Assembly (NCBI GenBank): GCA_013396525.1
Contig: VWYX01000252.1
Location: forward strand, 900,364 to 964,363
DNA: 64,000 nt
Direction of reading: 5' to 3'
Origin: Chaetorhynchus papuensis
Lineage: Eukaryota > Chordata > Aves > Passeriformes > Rhipiduridae
The notes below the pieces were generated by a model. It saw only the letters and a list, made by a program, of their open reading frames with translations. It was not told where the DNA came from and did no database searches. Shown piece by piece: positions 1 to 20,300 of this stretch. The first letter of the stretch is position 1. The number at the start of each line of letters is the position of its first letter. Position numbers and translations under genes: made by a program.

Positions 1-688
1 CGTTACTGCCTCAGTTCAAGCTCAATCACTTAGACTCAAAGAGGCACATGCTCTCGGTTCCGCGTAATGGTGTTGTTTGGTCACTATTGTGAATAGCCTT
101 AAATCAATACCCGGTTGAAAACTGGGGATAAGCTGGTTGAGCTAGCGTTTTGGGTTGGAGGAGGGTAAGTTGTTGGTTTGGGATTACATAATTTGTATTT
201 TCCTTTCAAACTGAACAGGGCAATCAGAGTAATGTAGGGGTTTTGTCCTTTCTAGCTGCAATGTCCCCTTGATATTGTAGACTTGCCTCCTGTCACAAAC
301 CTATGCATAATATTATTGCTCAGCATTTTAGGGCTGGTTGGCTGCATCCCGGAAGTGGGTGAATTTGTGGGGGAATTGAAGGGCCATCAAAGCAATTGAT
401 ACACTTAATGGTTACTTTATGGGAGGGGGCAGGTAGTGGAAGGTCGCTGGAAGTACAACTGTTTAGGAGGTTTTCTTTGGTGGCTGAAGATGTTAGGCAA
501 AACTTTATAGAAAGGCAAAAAAAGTTTAATGCGTGTCTTTATAATAACGACTGAGGAAACAAAAAAAGCAAGTACTGTTGTTGCACACTGCCTGGGAAGA
601 AAACTTTCTTAAAATACGAAAGTAAACTGATGTGATTTATGTAGACAAAACCCCACATACTAATTGTTATTGTCTGCTTCTCTTTCAG
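1..688 (+). other. DDX6: DDX6 intron within the 5'UTR
   Basis: No gene is seen here. The stretch ends in a pyrimidine tract and CAG acceptor at 686-688, immediately before the exon that carries the DDX6 start codon. It is read as the 3' part of an intron in the 5'UTR; the first non-coding exon and the promoter lie outside the window. Confidence 0.6.
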
Positions 689-952
689 ATTGAAGCAAGT
701 GAATTCTGATATAACTCAACTTCAGTAGAGGGCTTTTTTTAAAAAAAAGTTGTTCCACAGTGCATCAGAGCAAGTTACTGCTTTACTTTTGAGTGACTTA
801 CAGGTGCTTGCCTGCATTGCAATAAAGGACTCATATATTGAGCAAGACTTATTTATCTCTTCATTTTGGAGAGTCTAATAAACTGTTATTACAGTTTCTG
901 TACTGACTTTCAAAGTTTTGACGTCTAAAAAGACATCTTTAAAGATAAAAGC
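689..952 (+). other. DDX6: DDX6 5'UTR portion of the first coding exon
   Basis: AT-rich sequence between the acceptor at 687-688 and the ATG at 953. It is continuous with the first coding exon, so it is taken as the 264-base 3' part of the DDX6 5'UTR. The exact acceptor is inferred from the splice consensus only. Confidence 0.55.
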
Positions 953-10789
<9,837 letters not shown>

Positions 10790-12105
10790 ACATGTAGGTA
10801 TGTAAGTGCCTTGCTGAATAGCAATGGGTTGAATGACAGGAATGTCGTCGATGTGTCAGTGTTACCTCGGGGGAAGAGGGAAACTGATGTGATGAAAAAG
10901 CTCTGAATGTGAAAACAAGGGTTTGAAACAGAATGTCAGAGCAAGGAATTCCATGGATGTGCTGAAGGTGGGAGGGGAGGGATGAGTATTTCTCAGTTGT
11001 TTTAATTGAAATGCTGACCATATGCTAAGGAGACCAAAAATGGGGAAAAGGGGGAGTGTGGAATGGTGCTGGGAGAGGCCAGGATGGAGTACTAGTAGCC
11101 TGATGAGTTCTTTCTATATTGCTGAGCCAAAATGAGAAATTGGTGAGGGGCAGAGAGGAAAGTGGTCCTCAAAAAGGTGAGGAGATAAAATGGATAGCTG
11201 TGAGAACAGAGCATCAACAGAAGAGTAAGCACCTCACCAGCCAGAAGGGATCAGGTTCAAGTAAAAGGTGCTGCCTCTTTTGTATCCTTTGGTTCATAGA
11301 ATTCTTGGAAGTGAACTAAGTAGGGAGTGAAGCTGTAATTCACGTTTGCTGCCACTTGAGGTCGTCTACGTAGTTTCAAAAGAAAATGAGGTTTCACTGT
11401 TGGAGATTCATCTAAGTGCTCTCTTTCTGATCATTGTCTCAGGAAAAACTGCTGAGTCAAGTCCCTTTATAGGAAGATGACTTGCCCTGGACTGCAGTCA
11501 GGCTAAATGGCTGCAGGATGGTGTTTGATCTGATGACCCTAGCTAAGATGTTGTTGTGCAAGATCCATCACCATACAGTTTGGGCTGAAAATCATTCTTT
11601 GGTGTACTCTTCTCAGAGGTCATGAATTAGAAAGACGATACCAGTGAACCTGCTGAAATTCTTTTCAGATGACCAAAAATAAAAAAGTGGCTATAGAAGC
11701 AGACTGCTCAATAGCATTAAAACGAACCTATGGCTCCTTCTTTGAAATCATCCAAGGATAACCCTAGATAGTTGTACCAAGCTGTCTTGAAAGCTTCTGC
11801 TTTGCTGGTTGAACCTTCTCCGTGTTTATCAGTAAATAGAATACAAAACAGGTGACGAATGTGGAACAGGCTCTTGGGTGACATTCCTAAGGGGAATGCT
11901 GTGACCTTGCCGGGAAGCAGTTTGCTGCTTCCTGAAATACAAGAAACCAGGAGGTTTTGTAGATACAGAAGGGCATTAGCAGCACCTCTTTCTACAAAGC
12001 TGAGGTTGGGATTGAGCTGTATAATATGCCCTCTGCCTTTTGAGAGCTGTTGCGTAGTTAGTGCGAGTCATCACTTACGTTCTGGTTTTGTAGGGAACCG
12101 ATTTA

Positions 12106-12216
12106 ACTGTGGGTGTTGTGGTTGTTTGTTTTGTTGGGGGGTTTTTTGGTGGGTTTGGTTTGGGTTTTTTTGTTTTTTTCTTCTTGTTGTTGTGTTGTTC
12201 TTGTTTTGTTTTTTTT
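12106..12216 (+). repeat. T/G-rich low-complexity tract
   Basis: About 110 bases made almost only of T and G, in runs such as TTTTGTTG and GGTTTGGTTTGGG. It lies in the probable DDX6 3'UTR and would give a GU-rich stretch in the RNA. No clear unit length. Confidence 0.6.
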
Positions 12217-14882
12217 AGGCTTTGATTACACATGCCAGAAGGTGAAGCCCTATGATCCCGATCTGTGACACATCGTTTCTTTGGGGATACCCTTCTCTTT
12301 GTGGGTTTTTCTTCATCTTTTCATTTCGGAACTATGAAGACTAAAGAGCTTGGCCTTTTTTTCTCTTTAAATTTGGCAGTAAGGAAGAAAGAAGATAAAA
12401 GGAGGAATGTCTTTTTGTTTTTCCACTTGTTTGCACTGTGTGCTGATTGAACATTAGTTGCACTAACTGCTGGTTTTAAATTTTGTTTTCTTTGGGCGGG
12501 AGGGACAGCAAGGGAAGAAGAGAAACCCTGAAAAGAGAAGAATCTTGATGAACACGAGCTTGTCTGCTATTTCAAATTCTTTAACCATTGACTGAGTGCA
12601 TTTCAACTTCTCCCTGGTTACTCATCTGTTTTTTAAGCTAAAGAGCTTGTTACTTATTCGTGCAAAGTGCCTTATGCTATGAGACCATTCAGAATATCAC
12701 CTTTCCGACACAGCCCAAGGAATCAACATCTGGTTTTGGTTTCAGGTCAAAGTTCCCCTCTCTTCCCCTTCTCCTCCTTCCCATGTACTCAAGCCCAGGG
12801 CTGGGAGGTGAAATGTATTGGTTATTGGTAATACTACTTTTTTCTTCAACTTTTTTTTTTTTCTTTTAGTTTTTTAGTTTTTTTAAATTTTTTTTTTAAT
12901 TGGAGGAGTTGATATGCATCTGCAGTTCACCCAAACTGTAAATATGTGTATTTAAAATGAAACCAACATAAAATCTGGGCTGATTAGGTGCAGCATCATA
13001 GCTCCAGAAGGAAAGAGTAGCCTGTGATCCTTTGCAGGAGCCATAAGAAAAGCCCTGTGCTCTAGCAGAACACTAAAGACTGGTTTCCATGAGTCTTCAT
13101 CAGTAGTTATAGCACTTGATAGGTAGACTTGTTTCAGAGCCATGGCCCTCTTTCTTCTGGTGCAGTGTGTCCCATAGAAAATCAGATGTGTATATTGTAC
13201 AAACTTTGTAAATACGATTTTTTTTTTCTGTTTGGGTTCATATATAACTTTTTCTTTTATGATGAAGGTTGCTGAGGTTAAAGGGATTAGACTGATTATG
13301 GGAGCAGCTAAAGATGAGAGGGGCTCAGTTTTCTGCAACACTAAACGATGAGAAGTGCTCTGACCTCTGTGAAGTGCAGGCCACCCCAAGTGTCCCTTGT
13401 CAGGATGGATTTGCTCTGGTGCTAGCAACAGTCCTGTACCGCTCGCATGGAAGAGATCACTTGTGGGGCCTCCAAATCCGTAGCTCAGCCTCTTGGGAGA
13501 TGCTCTTCGATTTCCCCCGTAGAAACTTCAGGAACTTGACGACAAGCTCTGAAGGAGTCCGTGACCTGTGTTCCACCATGGTGTGAGGGAAATCCAGTGG
13601 GTGTCGCTGAGCAGTATATGCTTAAGGTGTGGATTTGGGTTTGAGAGACCCTAAAAAACCAATTTACATGCATAAACTGACAGTTCTGGAGCTTTGTGGA
13701 ATTGATTCACTTCCTGCAGCACTGCATTTTCTGCCCAGAGTGGCCTCTGTGCAGAACTGTGAGCAGGTAAGGGCAAACCCCTGTTAACGTCAGAAGCTGC
13801 AGGAAGCTGCTTGCCATCTATTCTGGTTTGCCATGAGTTGCTGTCTGTCATTTTGCATTGTATATTGCTGAAAAGTGCTTTCTGGTCAAGTAGTGTTGCT
13901 TTAAATTGTGCCCCTCCCAACATGCTTGATGTTTGGCCTGATCTACAGGCAAAAGGAGTGAGACAAATCAAAAAATTACTCTTTCTAAAATCCCTTTTAG
14001 CCTGTTAACCACCACTGTCAGGAGGCACCTGGATAAATGCAATCCCTTTTGCTCATTTATCGCATATACAGATGCTGCACTCACACCACGCTTGCTTACC
14101 TTTGAGGCAGGATTTAATTGTCTTAATTTCTCCCCATTTTGACCCTTTTTTTGAATTGGAGTAAAATTGTTTGGAATCACAAGGTGGACTAGCCATCCGT
14201 TTCCTTGATGATCATAAATAGAAACCAGGTGCCTCCTGACAACAACTTTACAAGATTGAAAGGTTTTTGTGTTCAGGATGTTTTTCTTCTTTTTGTCAGC
14301 AGTGACTCCATAATTGTAGCAAATGCTGCACTAGAGTACAAACTCAAGAGCTTGGTCTCTGTGAGCCACATAGCTTACTGACTGGCAGGTACTAAATGTA
14401 AACAATTTTGGGGTGCTTTTTGGGGGTGGGGGGTGGGAGCTTATGGGTGGTAACTTCGACCAAAAGTAAAATCTTGCTCCTGTACTGCAGCCAGCTTATG
14501 ATTTTCCAGACAGAAGAGGGATAATGTCAATGCAACAAAGACATGAAAATGTAAATAAATTTTGTATCTTACCCAGGGCATGCACATGTAACAAGAACAG
14601 GATAGCGATGTCAAGTCAGGTGTGTGTGCTCTGCTTGGATTTGTGGTAGGTTAGCCTGATGCCATGCATTGATGGTCCCTCTTGAAGCACAGAACTTTTG
14701 AAAGTATTACTTCAAAATTGGCCTCTCATTGAGGATTGGCACTTACCTAAACTATCAGGGGCACCATTTTTAGGTGGCTTCTTGTCAAGAATGAAGCAGC
14801 CTATTTTTGGTGCTAGTAGGCTATCTCAAACTGACGCGATCTTGCAAATGGAAAGATGCTCCAGAAGACTAGGATAATCCTA

Positions 14883-14990
14883 GTTTTGTTTTTGTGGGGT
14901 TTTTTTTTGTTTGTTTGTTTTGGGTTTTGTTTTTGTTTGTTTGGGGCTTTTGTTTTTTATTATTTTGATTTGGGGTTTTCTTGGTTGTTT
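14883..14990 (+). repeat. T/G-rich low-complexity tract (TTTG-like repeats)
   Basis: Imperfect TTTG/TTTTTG repeats of about 100 bases, similar in composition to the tract near 12.1 kb. On the opposite strand it would be an A/C-rich tail-like sequence. No attached retroelement body was recognised. Confidence 0.55.
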
Positions 14991-16039
14991 TGTTCCCTAC
15001 CCAAGAGTTAGGAGTGTGTATAAATCTTGGCTTCCTGAGATTTCTTGTGAGCTCCAGTTTTTGCCAGTCACCAGCCTTTACAGATGGATTAGTCGGAGCC
15101 TTTAGTGATGAGCCTTAGGTCAAATACTTCTCTGACAAAGTTGATGCGAATGAGAACCTGATGTGTTCTGCCTTTTTTTTTTTTGGTTGGAAGTCTAAAA
15201 GAGTCACTCCAGGAATCTGAGAAATGGAGCTTCACAGCTGGGTGAGGTGGCTGTGAAGAAGGTGATGGAATCTTCAGCCACTCAGGAGAACTTACCGGCC
15301 ATTCTCTGGGTGTCCACTGTCAGGTGGGCACTGCAGCGGCTGGAGGCCTTTTCCCAAAGGGAGGGGGGTGGGTTGGTCTCAAATACATGTTTCAGTTTCC
15401 AGAATGAGATGGGAGCATCTTTCCTTTCCCTCTGTAACTGTTTTTGTGGGTAAGAACAGGGAAGCTCAACATGAACTCATGTTGTTTATATGGTGGTATC
15501 AAATCATCTCATTCTGATCTTCTGTTTATTTTTATTTGGGATGGGGGGAGGGTGTCTGCTCCAAGGATTTAAAAATGCTTCACTTTTTTCTTTACAAATG
15601 ACTGATAGGACACAAACCTGAGCAGATGGCTGTCTTGCCTCAGTTTCTGTAAGAGAGGTTACAGAGCTGTCACGCCACATCTCGAGCTGCTGTTGCGGTT
15701 CTTGCCCTGATGCTTAACTCTGTAGTGCTGCTGGGGCTGACTGGTCATTGCTTCCTGAGAACAAAGTGAATTTTGTTCCCACAGACTCCAGCAGTACAGC
15801 TGCCATGGTAAAGGTTGGGCAATTGTAGTCCCTGCAGGGAGTTTTCTGTTTGCTGTGAACTTCTGGTCCATCTCTTTTGAATCACAGTTTATCTTTGTAA
15901 TCAGCCAGGTCTCTGGACCAAAGAGCATGCATCTGAACTTCACAAGAAGGCTTTGGCAGATGATCCCGTAGGCTTTGCTCAGTTCATTGTTGTGTTGCTA
16001 AAATGCCTCTGTGTGGAAGCATTGTTAAATTCTGCTGTG

Positions 16040-16126
16040 NNNNNNNNNNNNNNNNNNNNNNNNNNNNNNNNNNNNNNNNNNNNNNNNNNNNNNNNNNNNN
16101 NNNNNNNNNNNNNNNNNNNNNNNNNN
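16040..16126. other. Assembly gap (87 N)
   Basis: A run of N at these positions. It interrupts the probable DDX6 3'UTR, not any recognised exon. Confidence 0.99.
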
Positions 16127-16530
16127 GCCTTGCTGTATTTTAACCAGTAATTTTGGGGAAGGGGTGTCAGGAGAAGAAAATAGTCACTGTTCCCCTTATT
16201 GAAAGAAACTGGAACTTTTATTTCAAGAAAAGAAACTATTTGCAATTCAAGTGGAGTGTCATAATCCAGTAGACCCTAGACAAGGGGTTGATATTCTTAC
16301 TGTTAACCAGCAAACAATATGGTCTAGTCCTTCAAAACAGTCGAGGGAGGGAGGGGAAAATTGGCTTTCTGTCAAATTGGCAATTGGCAAACTCCAGTGG
16401 AGCTCAGATTTTGTTGAGAATGCATTTTCTCTGGCTTTGTATGTATTGCAGCACTGACTTGTGACGAGCTTCATGAGTTGCAAGTGCAAAAAAGATGAAT
16501 GGTAAAATCCTGATTTTGTTGATTAAACTC

Positions 16531-16536
16531 AATAAA
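16531..16536 (+). promoter_or_regulatory. DDX6: Candidate distal polyadenylation signal of DDX6
   Basis: AATAAA followed within about 40 bases by a T-rich stretch (TTTGTTCTGTTTATTTC). It is the last such hexamer before the VPS11 CpG-rich promoter. Confidence 0.4.
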
Positions 16537-17234
16537 AGCTCCCTGGAACTCCCATTTGTTCTGTTTATTTCTTTTAACTATGCTGAGTGAAAAGCATGCT
16601 GATGTCCTTCTGGAGACTTGACCAGTGGTTTATGCCTAAAGGTTTAACAGCAAATGTAACAGCACTTAATTGATTGCTTAACTTAAACAATCTAACAAAA
16701 GATTCAGACAGAATTTACCACAATGGTAACTAAGTACTTCAGCTTGTAAACAACAAGGTCCCACTTTGAGCAGTGCCCAGGTCACCTGAGCGGTAAAAGT
16801 GTACAGTTGCAATGAAAGGAAGTGCTGCGTGAGTACATAAATGCTGAACGCATTGTGATTTGCTGGTGTTGCGTTGAAACTAACTTACGTGTGTATCCAA
16901 AGGTATAACTTTATTTTTAATATATTTACTATATTGCTTTTGTTGAGCCAAGCAGCTCAGTCTGTCACAAATAACACACATATACTGAGTCATATCCTGC
17001 TGAGCTCACAGCAAATATCCAGATTTCATTAGTTCTTATCCACGTTTAAATGCCAAACCTTTTTGTATATACTACTAAGGCCTCGTTGGAGAGAGGCAAA
17101 TTAAAAAGATTATACACTCATTACTGTAAGGCAAGAATGTTACTGTAAAATGACTCATTTAAGATTGTTGACACCGTTCTGAGTTTTAAATCCCTAGCCG
17201 GCGCTGGGATATCTTTTCAATACCTATCTTCAAA

Positions 17235-17368
17235 ATGCAATCTTTAAAGTCAAATTTCTTGGCCTTGCGCCTGCCCCGCCCGCGCGTCCCCTGTCGCGCT
17301 CTGCCACGTGACCCGAGGGGCGGAGGCTCAGGTCACGTGAGGGGCGGGCGCGCGGGGTCGCCCCCAAT
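17235..17368 (+). promoter_or_regulatory. VPS11: VPS11 CpG-rich promoter with two CACGTG (CLEAR-type) boxes
   Basis: GC-rich, CpG-dense sequence directly upstream of the VPS11 ATG. CACGTG occurs at 17305-17310 (in GCCACGTGAC) and 17334-17339 (in GTCACGTGA), separated by a GGGGCGG GC box. TFEB/TFE3 bind GTCACGTGAC-like CLEAR elements in lysosomal gene promoters, and VPS11 is a lysosomal tethering gene, so the sites fit its role. No TATA box is seen. Binding is inferred. Confidence 0.6.
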
Positions 17369-20300
17369 ATGGCTGCTTACCTGCAGTGGCGCCGGTTCGT
17401 CTTCTTTGACAGAGAGACGGTGAAGGAGCCGTCGGGGCCGGATGGGGCCGGTGCGAAGCCCTTCGCGCTGCCCCCGGGCATCGCAGTCTGCGACTCGGGC
17501 CGGGGAAGCCTCGTGTTCGGAGATATCCTGTGAGGGGCCGAGCGCTGTGGCCTGCGCGGGGTTCGGCCGAGCCGAGGCTGCGTCGCAGGCGAGTCGTGGG
17601 CGCTGTCTAGCGCGGGCTGGAGGGTACTCCGGCCCTGGGAATGCGACAGCTTTCCGTTCTCGGCTGTGCTTTGTTTAAAAAAAAAACCCAACAAACCAAA
17701 CCGCCGTTGGATGTGTTGGTGCTCCGGGGTTGCTCTGCAGGAGTATTTGCTGTAGCTCTGCCAGGAGTCAGCAAAAAACATGCAGATTCTTGTATGATCG
17801 GAGGTGTGGGGCTTTTTTCTTTTTTTCCCCTTATGCGCCTTAACTGTGATCTAAATATGGAAGGTCAGATTTGGTTTTTGCCTCGCTCCCTTCAACTCAG
17901 CAGTTTCCAAGCTTACAAGCTAAGGGTCACACATCTGTACCAGCTGAAGCAGCACAGTATCCTGGTTTCTGTTGGTGAGGATGAAGAGGGTATTAATCCT
18001 TTGGTAAGTTAAATGACAAAGAGAGGAAAATGCCTTTGTAATGCTGGTCGTAAAGACTATTGTGATGATCTCAGTTGCCCTTTCTTACCTTAGGTAGCTT
18101 GTTCATTCTGGGTACTATAACATTTTGATGCCAGGTTGTGGCCTTCTAATACCCCATGTTTTGCTTATGCCAGCTCGTCGTTGTTTGTAGGTGAAAGTCT
18201 GGAACCTGGAGAAACGAGATGGTGGTAATCCTCTTTGCACACGAATTTTTCCAGCAATACCAGGTAACAAGCCCACGGTTGTATCCTGCCTAACTGTCCA
18301 CGAGAATCTTAATTTCATGGCTATTGGTAAGTAAAACTGTAATAGCTTAAGAAAAATGTTGCAGTCCTTACTGAGCGGTAAGGAACATGAATAGGTAACA
18401 CAAAAATCAGCATAGAATGTCCTGATGGTCTTTCTTCTCACTCAGTTGTTACATTATTCTCACAGAGATATTGCGTATCTCATGCTATCGGTGAGCACAA
18501 GAAGATAAATGCGTAAATTTAGCCTGAGTGTATATTTTACGCTAATAACTTTGATACTTGGAAGCACATATTTTTAGTTGGTGTCCTCTTTCCCTGCGAG
18601 TCGGTAAGGCTACGTATTTATTGAACTTAGTACTAAATTTAGCTTCTGTTGGTACAGGAAAAAACATGAGTTTTGTGATACCTAATGTTACAGAGATATT
18701 TTTTCAAGCATGTTACAGAAACGTTTTTTCAAAGAAAAAAGCAAATTTCCCTTTTTGGATTTAACCGTTCCTTTGTAATGGTTCTTGCTTAACTTCTGAC
18801 AGAACAAGAGCAGTAATGTTGTGAGACTGCAAGTGCTCTCAGCTGACTTGGTCCCTACATTGAAATCAAAAAGCTTTCCCTGTGTGTGTGGTGGCCTTCA
18901 ACACTGGAACATCTTAGAGGACTGGGGCTGTTGGCAAGCTGCATGTTTTATGCTCTCTTAAAAAATCTCCCTCTGGTCCTTTTTACAGTGTGTAGTGCAT
19001 TTTGAATAAGCAAGGGACTTGAAATTATAGTTACAGTTGCAGTACGGGAAGGCCATTTGTAAAACAGAATACAGACAGAGTCAAACAAAATTAATCTGCA
19101 TGTGAAGTTTGTGTGTGGAAAGCAAGTTAACCCTTGCTGAACAGTGCTATCCCATGTGCCTTTGTGTGACAGCTCTGAATTGTAACAGGAGCACTGGGGG
19201 GTGATTTGGCGAAGATGGATTTGATGTGAGAACCTGTGGCAATTCCCACTGCTTTATACCATGCTGGTGAGCATGGTGTTGTTGCTGACTGGAGCTTCCC
19301 TAAATTATGCTGGATAAAATTTCAGGTGTGTTGTATGAGTAATAGTTTAGTCTGTCCGCTTCACCAGGTTTTGCAGATGGAAGCGTTGTACTTACTAAAG
19401 GAGACATCACTCGAGATCGGCATAGTAAGACCCAGATCCTGCATGAAGGCAGTTATCCGGTTACTGGCCTTGCTTTTCGACAGTCTGGCAAAACAACGCA
19501 TCTGTTTGTGGTGACCACCGAGAACATCCAGGTGAGAAGCTAGTCAAAAAAAATGCAACTGACTTGCAAATTCAGTTGGCTTCAGAGCCTAGTTCAGAGC
19601 GATCCCCAAACCCTCGAGTTTCCTCTGTAGTCTTATATGCTTTCAGTGAAAGACTATCCTCACCTGGAGCTGGACACTCACGGTTGTGGATTGCGCTGTT
19701 CATCTCTCAGTGACCCCTCCCAGGATCTCCAGTTCATTGTGGCAGGAAATGAATGTGTCTACCTTTATCAGCCAGACGAACGTGGCCCCTGCTTTGCCTT
19801 TGAGGGACAAAAGCTGATTGTTCACTGGTATCGGGGGTACCTCATCATTGTCTCCAAGGACCGAAAGACTTCCCCAAAGTAGGGCTCCTCGAAACAGATG
19901 AGTTCTTTTTGCTCATGCAGCTCCATGCTTTTTCTCTTTTTCCTTCTTCCCTGTGAAGCTTTGCTCTTGGGGGTGGTTTGCAACTTTGTCAGACATTGTT
20001 GAGGTTCATCCAGACCCATATATTGATTAACTTCCATTGTGAGAGTAGCACAGTTAAGCGTGCTGAATGAGTGGGATTTTTTTCCAGTCTTATGAATTTC
20101 TCAGTGTAACAGGATGATGGAATTTGTGTATAAATACATGGTGGTTTCCCTCCGGGTCCACTTAGTTTAATTGCCTAAATGAACTCTGTTTGTCTGGTTT
20201 TCTATACATCCCTAGTTTGAACAGGTATCAAGATTTCAAGTTATGTTCTTCTTGTTTTTTAAAACTTCTGCTCTCCAGGTCAGAATTTTCTGGGAACGAG

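Larger units (their letters stand above)
10790..16555 (+). other. DDX6: Probable DDX6 3'UTR
   Basis: No exon-like reading frame with a recognisable product is seen between the DDX6 stop and the VPS11 promoter; the small open frames here look like chance. Plus-strand AATAAA hexamers occur at 11678-11683, 14554-14559 and 16531-16536. Mammalian DDX6 has a 3'UTR of several kilobases, so the last hexamer is a plausible distal end. The actual cleavage site cannot be seen. The stretch includes T/G-rich low-complexity tracts near 12.1-12.2 and 14.9 kb and an assembly gap. Confidence 0.5.

Noticed and set aside
12952..14180. Overlapping open frames of 90-158 codons downstream of DDX6
   Set aside because: Lie on both strands in probable 3'UTR, lack homology and splice continuity, and are of chance length.
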